Position numbers and translations under genes: made by a program | Notes under the pieces: generated by a model | What the model was told of the DNA's origin: nothing | Seen by the model: only the letters and a program-made list of their open reading frames with translations | The model's database searches: none | NCBI GenBank assembly: GCA_003281585.1 | Contig: QCBN01000001.1 | Span: 232,247 to 296,246, forward strand | DNA from: Prochlorococcus sp. AG-347-I15 | Lineage (GTDB): Bacteria > Cyanobacteriota > Cyanobacteriia > PCC-6307 > Cyanobiaceae | Direction: 5' to 3' | DNA length: 64,000 nucleotides | Part shown: positions 56,385 to 64,000 of the stretch, piece after piece | Position numbering within the stretch: position 1 is the first letter of the stretch | Layout of the letters: the number at the start of each line of letters is the position of its first letter

Positions 56385-58613
56385 TTAACCAAACTTACCC
56401 GAAGTTGATGCAATAACAAATGCACCGAATGTAAGAATGTTTCCAATCGTGAAATGTGCTAGTCCAACTAATCTAGCTTGAACAATTGAAAGTGCGACTG
56501 GCTTATCTCTCCAGCCAACAAGGTTAGCTATTGGAGTACGCTGATGTGCCCAAACTAGTGTTTCAATTAATTCTTGCCAGTAACCACGCCATGATATTAG
56601 GAACATGAAACCAGTAGCCCAAACCAAGTGGCCAAACAGGAACATCCATGCCCAAGGCGATAAGGAGTTTACTCCGAATGGATTATATCCGTTAATAAGT
56701 TGAGCAGAGTTTAACCAGAGATAATCTCTGAACCAACCCATTAGGTAAGTTCCCGATTCATTAAATTGCGCTACATTACCCTGCCAAATTGCTAGATGTT
56801 TCCAATGCCAGTAGAAGGTTACCCATGCTAGTAAATTTAATGCCCAGAACATCGCTAAATACATAGCGTCCCAAGAAGAACTGTCACAAGTACCTCCACG
56901 TCCAGGACCATCACAAGGGAATGCATAACCTAAATCTTTCTTATCAGGAATTAATTTAGTTCCTCTTGCATCAAGTGCGCCTTTGATAAGGATTAAAGCA
57001 GTTGTATGAAGACCTAAAGCGATAGCATGATGAACCAAGAAATCTGCAGGACCTATAGGTAAGAAAGCACTTAATGCATCTTGTCTATTGATAAGATCCA
57101 TCCAGTAATGATTACCTGGTAATGAATTAGCTGCAAGACTTGCTGAACTTGTAGGGTCAGATAATAGAGCATTGAAACCATACATCATCTTACCTTGAGC
57201 TGCTTGAACAAATTGAGCAAATACTGGCTCAATTAAAATTTGCTTTTCAGGATTACCAAAAGCTACAACTACATCATTATGGACATAAATTCCAAGAGTA
57301 TGAAATCCAAGCAACATTGTTACCCAACTAAGGTGACTTATTAAAGCTTCCTTTGTTCCAAGAACTCTAGCTAATACATTATCTTTGTTTAATTCTGGAT
57401 CGTAATCTCTAACAAAGAAAATAGCTCCATGTGCAAACGCACCTACCATCAAGAACATTGCTATGTACTGATGATGACTATATAAAGCAGATTGTGTAGT
57501 GTAATCCCTAGCGATAAAAGCATAAGAAGGAAGTGCTCCCATATGTTGCGCCACAAGAGAGGTTGCTACTCCAAGTGATGCTAATGCTAGTCCAAGTTGG
57601 AAATGTAATGAATTATTTACAGTTTCATATATACCATCATGATTAATTCCGAAACTACCTTTATGAGGATCATTTGGGTGTCTAGTATTATGAGCTTCTG
57701 TAATTTCCTTTAGGCTATGCCCTATGCCAAAAGTATTTCTATACATATGGCCAGCAATTACAAAAACTGTTCCAATTGCAATATGGTGATGAGCAATATC
57801 AGTAAGCCATAATGCTTCACTTTGAGGATGAAGACCGCCTAAAAAAGTAAAGATTGCTGTTCCAGCTCCTTCAGCTGTTCCAAATACTTGATCTAAAGAA
57901 TCAGGATTTTGTGCATATGCACCCCAGTTTAGAGTAAAGAAAGGAGCTAATCCTGCAGGGTGGGGAAGAACTGTTAACCAGTTATCCCAACCTACATGCT
58001 GTCCTCTTGATTCAGGTATTGCAACATGCACTAAATGACCTGTCCAAGCGATACTACTGAAGCCAAATAAAACAGCCAAGTGATGGTTTAATCTTGACTC
58101 TGCATTTTTAAACCATGCAAGAGAAGGTCTGAATTTTGGTTGTAAGTGTAACCAACCTGCAAATAAAGTCCAACAAGCAAGAATACTCATAAAAATTGAT
58201 GCTTGGAAAAGTTGCTCGTTAGTTCGCATTCCAATTGTGTACCACCAATGATAGAGACCTGAATAAGCGATGTTTACTGGACCGCTTGCTCCAGCTTGTG
58301 TCATTGCTTCTGTGATGCCAGATCCAAAATGAGGGTCCCAAATAGCGTGAGCTATAGGGCGGACATGAGTTGGATCAAGTACAAATTGTTCAAAGTTACC
58401 CTGCCAAGCAATATGAAATAAGTTACCAGCTACCCATAGGGCGATTATTGCTAGATGTCCAAAATGTGTAGAGAATAGCTTCTGATAAAGTTTTTCTTCG
58501 GTCATACCATCATGACTTTCAAAGTCATGAGCGGTAGCTATTCCGTACCATATTCGTCGGGTTGTGGGGTCCTGAGCTAGACCCTGGTTAAATGATGGAA
58601 ATTTTGTTGCCAT
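56385..58613 (-). CDS. psaB: Photosystem I P700 apoprotein A2 (PsaB)
   Basis: This 742-residue thylakoid protein has eleven predicted spans. It binds half of P700 and the electron-transfer chain. The FX cluster motif [12 protein letters not shown] lies at about residues 563-574, with many His ligands for chlorophyll ([24 protein letters not shown]). Start and length match the family. It follows psaA by 27 bp, so the two are one transcription unit. Confidence 0.99.
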
Positions 58614-58640
58614 TGAATTAAAAAGGTGAAGTTCAGGTTA

Positions 58641-60944
58641 TTAGCCCAGCCCGAAAAGGCGAGCATGGAAGAAGGCCCATGTGGTAGCAATACCACCTAC
58701 AAGAAAGTGTGTAACACCTACTGCACGTCCCTGAGTAATAGATAGAGCTCTAGGTTGAATGGTTGGTGCAACTTTAAGTTTGTTGTGTGCCCAAACAATT
58801 GATTCGAACAATTCTTGCCAATATCCTCTTCCGCTAAAAAGGAACATTAGACTGAATGCCCATATAAAGTGAGCTCCTAAGAACATCAAACCGTACATGC
58901 TTATTGATTGGCCATAGCTTGTTAATACTTGAGAAGCTTGAGCCCAGAGGAAATCTCTTAGCCAACCATTGATAGTAATTGAACTTTGTGCGAAATTACC
59001 TCCAGTAAGCCCCCAAACATCACTCTGCATTTTCCAGGAGAAGTGGAAAATAACTATTGATAGACAGTTATACATCCAGAACAGAGCCAAGAAAACGTGA
59101 TCCCATGAAGAAACTTGACATGTACCACCTCTTCCAGGTCCATCACATGGAAATCTAAAGCCTAAAGAAGCTTTATCCGGGATCAACCTTGAACTTCTCG
59201 CATAAAGTACTCCTTTGAGAAGTATCAAAACAGTTACATGGATTTGGAAAGCATGAATATGATGAATCATTAAATCAGCTGTACCTAATGGAATTGGAGC
59301 AATAGCAACCTTTCCACCAACTTCTACTAAACTTCCATTAAAAACTTCACTTAAAGCTTTGTGAGGTAAAGCTTCTGCAGTTCCTGCTAAAAGAGAAGTT
59401 CCAACAGCAGATGCCTGAATACTCTGTACCCATTGAGCAAAGATTGGCTGGAGTTGTATTGCAGAATCACTAAACATATCTTGAGGTCTACCCAACGCTC
59501 TCATAGTATCGTTATGAATGTAGAGTCCAAAACTATGGAATCCTAACCACATACATACCCAGTTCAAGTGACTGATAAGAGCATCTCTTGCCTTAAGAAT
59601 TCTGTCTAATACATTATCAATATGTTTTGCTGGATCGTAATCTCTAACCATCGCTATTCCAGCATGAGCACCTGCTCCTACTATGAATAATCCACCTATC
59701 CACATGTGATGGGTAAATAATCCAAGTACTGTCATGTAATCAGTAGCTATATAAGGATATGGAGGCATCGCATACATGTGGTGAGATACAAGTATGCTTA
59801 TTGATCCAAGCATCGCTAAGTTTACTGATAGCTGAGCATGTCTACTTTCTGCCATGAACTCAAAAAGACCTTGATGTCCTTTTGGAGCAGGAAATAATAT
59901 TGGGTCTCCTTGCTGTGAATCTAATATTTCTTTCATACTGTGACCGATACCATAATTGGTTCTGTACATATGACCACCGATTATTGCTATTACACCAAAA
60001 GCTAAATGATGATGTGAAACATCAGTCATCCACAAGCTTCCTGTGACAGGATTCAGTCCACCTTTAAAAGTAAGGAAGTCTGAAAAAGCTAACCAATTTA
60101 AACTAAAGAAATTACCTGTACCACTTGCTAATCCTGGAAATATCTGACCTATAATTTGAGGATCGCAGAGTTGATGCGGCATAGGCATATCTGCAATAGT
60201 TGCTATTTCTTTGCCATTAATAACTAACGGAGAGCCTGCATCAATAGCATCTAAGAGAGCTGCAGTAGGAGCTCCGATGTGAATACAATGGCCAGCCCAT
60301 GCTAAAGATCCTAGTCCTACTAAACCAGCTATATGGTGGTTAAGCATAGACTCAATATCTTGGAACCACTCCATTTTTGGAGCTGCTTTGTGATAATGAA
60401 AAATTCCAGCATGAAGCATAAGTGCAGCCATTACTACAGCACCAATTGCTAAAGCCATCAGTTCACTCTCATTAGTGATTCCCCATGCTCGCCACATGTG
60501 GAATATTCCTGAACTAATTTGAATACCGTTGTAATTAGCACCAAGATCAGCATTAAGCATTTCTTGACCAACTATTGCCCATACTTGCTGAGCTCCGGGT
60601 TTTACATGAGTTGGATCAGCTAACCAACCTGAGTAATTAGAAAATCTTGCTCCGTGGAAAAATGCAGCACTCATCCATATAAAAATGACTGCAAGATGTC
60701 CAAAATGAGCTGAAAAGATTTTTCTTGTTGCTTCTTCAGCATCGCCTGTATGCACATCGAAATCATGTGCGTCAGCATGCAAATTCCAGATCCAAGTTGT
60801 AGTTTTTGGACCCTTAGATAATTTACTTGACCAGAAACCTGGCTTATCTAATTTGGCAAAATCAATAGGTCTTGGATCGGCCTTAACAGGATCTTCCAAA
60901 ACTTTTTTGTTTTTTTCTCCACTTTCTGGTGGGCTGATGGTCAT
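58641..60944 (-). CDS. psaA: Photosystem I P700 apoprotein A1 (PsaA)
   Basis: This 767-residue partner of PsaB carries the second half of the FX cluster site ([18 protein letters not shown], about residues 597-614). It has the usual His-rich spans, such as [17 protein letters not shown] and [22 protein letters not shown]. The N-terminus is stromal and charged ([15 protein letters not shown]). It is the first gene of the psaA-psaB operon. Its upstream region is unusually rich in inverted repeats (see 60975-61053). Confidence 0.99.
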   Translation of the reverse strand: MTISPPESGEKNKKVLEDPVKADPRPIDFAKLDKPGFWSSKLSKGPKTTTWIWNLHADAHDFDVHTGDAEEATRKIFSAHFGHLAVIFIWMSAAFFHGARFSNYSGWLADPTHVKPGAQQVWAIVGQEMLNADLGANYNGIQISSGIFHMWRAWGITNESELMALAIGAVVMAALMLHAGIFHYHKAAPKMEWFQDIESMLNHHIAGLVGLGSLAWAGHCIHIGAPTAALLDAIDAGSPLVINGKEIATIADMPMPHQLCDPQIIGQIFPGLASGTGNFFSLNWLAFSDFLTFKGGLNPVTGSLWMTDVSHHHLAFGVIAIIGGHMYRTNYGIGHSMKEILDSQQGDPILFPAPKGHQGLFEFMAESRHAQLSVNLAMLGSISILVSHHMYAMPPYPYIATDYMTVLGLFTHHMWIGGLFIVGAGAHAGIAMVRDYDPAKHIDNVLDRILKARDALISHLNWVCMWLGFHSFGLYIHNDTMRALGRPQDMFSDSAIQLQPIFAQWVQSIQASAVGTSLLAGTAEALPHKALSEVFNGSLVEVGGKVAIAPIPLGTADLMIHHIHAFQIHVTVLILLKGVLYARSSRLIPDKASLGFRFPCDGPGRGGTCQVSSWDHVFLALFWMYNCLSIVIFHFSWKMQSDVWGLTGGNFAQSSITINGWLRDFLWAQASQVLTSYGQSISMYGLMFLGAHFIWAFSLMFLFSGRGYWQELFESIVWAHNKLKVAPTIQPRALSITQGRAVGVTHFLVGGIATTWAFFHARLFGLG

Positions 60945-61278
60945 CTAGCACCTCGAAAATAATTGACACTAAAGCCGATTGATCGGATCTTGAACCTATT
61001 TTTAATGATAATGTTCAAGAAAACGAATCCTTCGAAACTTTAGATATTCGTTTCAAAAATAATAAGGCAAAGATTCTTTCGTTATGCATTAACGTAACAA
61101 ATGTTCTAATGATTGTTACTATATGAATATTTTGTTAAATTCCTGTCTATGACTAAAGTATGAGTATTTTTACTCAAATTTCATATAAATTTCTTAAATT
61201 TTTTTTTATATTTCAAAGAAAATTTTATGAATCCAGCGACAGGATATAATTTCAACATAACTATCAAAAGTTTCTGAT
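60945..61278. other. 334-bp divergent control region, psaA-psaB and cobJ
   Basis: There is no gene in this spacer. Besides the three repeats near psaA it holds a fourth dyad, CGTTA/TAACG around TGCAT (61080-61094). The cobJ side is very AT-rich. I found neither a convincing HLR1 (RpaB) pair nor a cobalamin riboswitch. Confidence 0.6.
60975..61053. promoter_or_regulatory. Three adjacent inverted repeats upstream of psaA
   Basis: Going away from psaA: CCGAT/ATCGG around 2 bases (60975-60986); TCTTGAAC/GTTCAAGA around 17 bases (60988-61020); AAACGAAT/ATTCGTTT around 17 bases (61021-61053). The last two are both 8+17+8 and touch each other. They lie 31-109 bp before the psaA start, in the likely leader or promoter. 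They could be paired protein sites or leader hairpins. Confidence 0.5.
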
Positions 61279-63081
61279 TTGAAAGGAATTGCAATAGGTC
61301 TATCTAATAATTCAAAAGAAATTTTAAAAAGGCTTAAAAAAACAGAATTTGTCAAAGATATATATATTGCAGGTTCTTCAAAAGATGAAGGAAAGGTAAA
61401 TGAACTTATTCAAGTACGAAAACCTAAAGAAATCTTACTTAAAAAATGGCCGGAGATAGATTTAATAATTTTTATAGGCTCAATTGCTGCATCAATACGC
61501 ATTATAAATTCTTTTTTAACCTCTAAAGATCAAGATCCAGGTGTAATTGTTATAGATAACAAATGTTCCAAGATAGTTCCATTAATTGGCTTACATCAGA
61601 CAAATACGCAAAATATTGCATGTCAAATTGCTAATTTATTTGGTGGCGAAGTAATAGAAACTAATAATTCAAGTGATCAAAGCTTCTTAAATCTTGATGC
61701 TTTTGGTAATCAATGGGGTTGGAAAAGATCTGGCAATATAAAGGATTGGTCAAAACTAGTAATTAAACAAACTAAGAACGAAAAAATATTTTGCAAACAA
61801 TTATCTGGTAATTGCCTATGGAAAACTTCAGAATCAGGCGAGTTTATTAATCAAATTAGTGAAAATGAAACTGAAAAACCAGATTCAACATTTCATGTAA
61901 GCATATTTAAAAATAATGAAAGAAATTGGCATCCGCCTGTATTGTGGGTTGGCATTGGATGTGAGAGAAATACAAGTAAAGCATTAATATCGAATTCTTT
62001 AAATAATTTTTTGGAGTCAGCAAATATATCAACTCACTCAATAGCGGGATATGCAAGTATTGATATTAAAAAAGATGAAAAAGGAATTTTAGAAATTTCT
62101 GAAGAAAATAACTTGCCTATTAAGTTTTTTACCAAAGAAGATCTTTCAAAAATAATTGTCCCAAATCCATCAAATATCGTGCTACAGGAAATTGGCACAC
62201 CTTCCGTAGCAGAAGCCTCTTGCTTACTCGCAGCAGGAAAAAAATCAAAATTATTAAAAGAAAAAAGAATTTTTAAATATCAATCAGGAGCAGTAACTAT
62301 CGCTATAGCAGAATCAAAAAATCAATATAATCCAAACCATGGTGAAATCCATATCATTGGAAGTGGACCAGGTGATATCTCCTTCCTAACTAATAATGCC
62401 AGAAAAGCACTTTCAAGATGTACTGTTTGGATTGGATACAAAATGTATTTAGATTTAATTAAGCCCTTAAAAAGGAGTGACCAAGTTTTAATTGAAAGTA
62501 AACTTACTGAAGAAAAAGAGAGATGTAGTAAAGCAATTAAACTAGCCGAGGAGGGAATAAAAGTAGCTTTAATTTCTTCAGGTGAATCTGGATTTTATGG
62601 CATGTCTGGTTTACTTTTAGAATTACTTCAAAAAATAAAAAAAGAATATAGACCATATTTTGAAGTACATCCAGGTATAAGTAGTATTCAATTAGCGGCT
62701 GCGCTTAGTGGGGCACCACTAATGAATGATTTTTGTTCAATAAGCTTAAGTGATAAGTTAACTCCATGGTCTTTAATAGAAAAAAGAATTGAAGGGGCTC
62801 TTCTAGGTGACTTTGTAATTGCTTTATTCAATCCTCAATCAATTGAAAGAAATTGGCAGCTAAAAAGTACAATTGATCTCTGTTTGAAATCTAGGAAAGG
62901 TAATACTCCAGTTTTAATAGCTAGACAAGTAGGGAGAGAAAATCAATCTAAAAAATTTTTTACTTTAAACACAATTCCTATTAAAGAAGTTGATATGTTA
63001 TCAATCATTATTATTGGCAATTCTCAATCTACTTTAGTAGATGAAATATTTCTCACTCCTAGAGGATATTTACAAAATTAA
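61279..63081 (+). CDS. cobJ: CbiG-CobJ fusion, cobalamin biosynthesis
   Basis: Two enzymes of corrin ring synthesis are fused. Residues 1 to about 340 are CbiG-like: a divergent N-terminal part and a C-terminal part beginning VGIGCERNTSKALI, with the IGTPSVAEASCLLAAG block. CbiG opens the lactone ring of cobalt-precorrin-5A. From about residue 355 a precorrin methyltransferase domain follows (IHIIGSGPGDISFLTNNARKALSRC, LISSGESGFYGM, HPGISSIQLAAALSG). That domain is CobJ/CbiH, which methylates C17 and contracts the ring. The total of 600 residues is typical of the cyanobacterial fusion. Translation starts at TTG 61279. Confidence 0.92.
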   Translation: MKGIAIGLSNNSKEILKRLKKTEFVKDIYIAGSSKDEGKVNELIQVRKPKEILLKKWPEIDLIIFIGSIAASIRIINSFLTSKDQDPGVIVIDNKCSKIVPLIGLHQTNTQNIACQIANLFGGEVIETNNSSDQSFLNLDAFGNQWGWKRSGNIKDWSKLVIKQTKNEKIFCKQLSGNCLWKTSESGEFINQISENETEKPDSTFHVSIFKNNERNWHPPVLWVGIGCERNTSKALISNSLNNFLESANISTHSIAGYASIDIKKDEKGILEISEENNLPIKFFTKEDLSKIIVPNPSNIVLQEIGTPSVAEASCLLAAGKKSKLLKEKRIFKYQSGAVTIAIAESKNQYNPNHGEIHIIGSGPGDISFLTNNARKALSRCTVWIGYKMYLDLIKPLKRSDQVLIESKLTEEKERCSKAIKLAEEGIKVALISSGESGFYGMSGLLLELLQKIKKEYRPYFEVHPGISSIQLAAALSGAPLMNDFCSISLSDKLTPWSLIEKRIEGALLGDFVIALFNPQSIERNWQLKSTIDLCLKSRKGNTPVLIARQVGRENQSKKFFTLNTIPIKEVDMLSIIIIGNSQSTLVDEIFLTPRGYLQN

Positions 63082-63169
63082 TTTTAGATAATAAGTAAAT
63101 TTGCTATAGAATTTTTTTGCTTTTTTTTTATAAGAATACTAATCTTTTATCAATGATGAAGAAAATTTA

Positions 63170-63958
63170 GTGAAAAATATTGGTTTAATTTTATTTGATA
63201 TAGATGGTGTTATTCGCAGCGTAGAGAACAGTTACAGACTTTCATTAAAAAAAACAGTTTACAAATATTCTGGATGGGAGCCAAGTTATAAAGATATTGA
63301 TAATGCCAAAAATGAAGGGATCTGGAATAATGACTGGGATTTAAGTTTAGAGCTCATAAAAAGATTTACAAAAAAGGAGAATTTAAAGCTTGAAATACCT
63401 TCAAGAGATGAAATAGTTAAATGTTTTGAAAAGTTTTACTTTGGAGGTGATCCAAATGAAGATAGTAAGTATTGGTCTGGATTTATAACAAAAGAGGAAT
63501 TATTAGTAGATAAAAAACTTTTTGATTTACTAGAAAGCAATGGAATAATTTGGGGTTTTGTGAGTGGTGCAGAGTCTGCCTCTGCAAAATTTGTTTTAGA
63601 AAAAAGACTTGGACTAAAATCACCTCCACTAATCTCAATGGGAGATGCCCCTGACAAACCTAATCCAAAAGGTTTTATTAACTTATCAAAAAAGCTTCTT
63701 GGAGATAAATTTGGAGAATCAAGTATTCCTATTGCATATGTAGGAGATACTATTGCAGATGTAAATACAGTTGTAAACGCTAGAAAGGAAATACCGTCTC
63801 AGAAATTCATAAGCATTGGGATAGCCCCCCCTCATTTACATTTAAAGTCTCGAGTAAAAGAACGCAATGCATACGAAATAAATTTACAAAAAGTAGGTGC
63901 TGACATTATTTTAAGTTCTATTAATGACCTCAAAAATATTAATCTTGACCAATTTTAA
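63170..63958 (+). CDS. HAD-superfamily (subfamily IA) hydrolase
   Basis: The nucleophile motif is D10-I-D12-G-V-I near the N-terminus. A helical cap follows, then motif II in WGFVSGAES and motif III/IV in GDAPDKPNPKGFINLSKKL and YVGDTIADVN. The GDAPDKPNP block suggests the HAD-IA family found in cyanobacteria and also fused to a histidine enzyme in plants, but I cannot give a substrate. It is 262 residues long. Translation starts at GTG 63170, 88 bp after cobJ on the same strand. The remaining 42 bp of the window hold nothing I can call. Confidence 0.85.
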   Translation: MKNIGLILFDIDGVIRSVENSYRLSLKKTVYKYSGWEPSYKDIDNAKNEGIWNNDWDLSLELIKRFTKKENLKLEIPSRDEIVKCFEKFYFGGDPNEDSKYWSGFITKEELLVDKKLFDLLESNGIIWGFVSGAESASAKFVLEKRLGLKSPPLISMGDAPDKPNPKGFINLSKKLLGDKFGESSIPIAYVGDTIADVNTVVNARKEIPSQKFISIGIAPPHLHLKSRVKERNAYEINLQKVGADIILSSINDLKNINLDQF

Positions 63959-64000
63959 AATTTTAGAAAATTAAAAAAATTTATTAACTAATTACCCAGA

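Noticed and set aside
61095..61278. Cobalamin riboswitch before the CbiG-CobJ gene
   Set aside because: The AT-rich spacer has no recognisable B12 box or long paired leader.

Overview
The window is a stretch of core chromosome from a marine picocyanobacterium, almost certainly a high-light-adapted Prochlorococcus. The sequence is strongly AT-rich, intergenic gaps are very short, and start codons include many TTG and GTG. It carries photosystem I genes (psaA, psaB, psaL, psaI), a high-light-inducible protein, split rpoC1/rpoC2, ferredoxin-dependent glutamate synthase and several cyanobacterium-only small families. I place the genus from remembered gene content and gene order, not from a search.

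Layout. Positions 1-496 hold the 5' part of an SF2 helicase gene on the minus strand. Positions 636-5203 hold a complete biotin operon (bioF, a BioK-type esterase, bioC, bioD, bioA). Positions 5212-9981 hold small cyanobacterial genes: a DUF3143 and J-domain pair, rsmG, and a minus-strand run of HEAT protein, DUF2997, Ycf35, ferredoxin and aldo/keto reductase. Then come rlmN, a 50-residue HLIP, and rpoB-rpoC1-rpoC2 preceded by rpsT and tatD (to 22026). Positions 22147-31312 hold hisD, rpiA, a DegP-type protease, the rimP-nusA-ylxR-infB operon and a DUF3493 protein. A tRNA-Thr(CGU) lies at 31367.

Positions 31571-40473 hold a B12-type radical SAM protein, clpS, dapL, rne-rnhB, a DUF1997 protein, pheA, a plastoquinone/tocopherol-pathway methyltransferase and a LON-domain protein. 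Positions 40530-45238 are the str operon (rpsL, rpsG, fusA, tuf, rpsJ). Positions 45435-51194 hold Fd-GOGAT with a YciI-like partner, and lipA. Positions 51195-56280 are the most accessory-looking part: a serine-recombinase-like gene that lacks the catalytic serine, a 70-residue unknown, two cell-wall-type hydrolases starting 3 bp apart in opposite directions, psaI-psaL, a decayed gene and a membrane glycosyltransferase. The window closes with psaA-psaB, a CbiG-CobJ fusion and a HAD hydrolase.

How the genes work together. Most of the window is information processing (RNA polymerase, translation factors, ribosomal proteins, RNase E/HII) and light-driven metabolism (PSI, Fd-GOGAT, ferredoxin, cobalamin, lipoate, biotin). 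There is no rRNA, CRISPR array, insertion sequence or prophage. I did not find a clear new multi-gene system. The best candidates for unexplored biology are the apparently inactive recombinase with its 70-residue partner (51487-52375), the DUF2997-Ycf35-ferredoxin-reductase cluster (6732-8899) with a 15-bp palindrome before it, two abutting 33-bp inverted repeats upstream of psaA (60988-61053), and the relic gene at 55149-55313.
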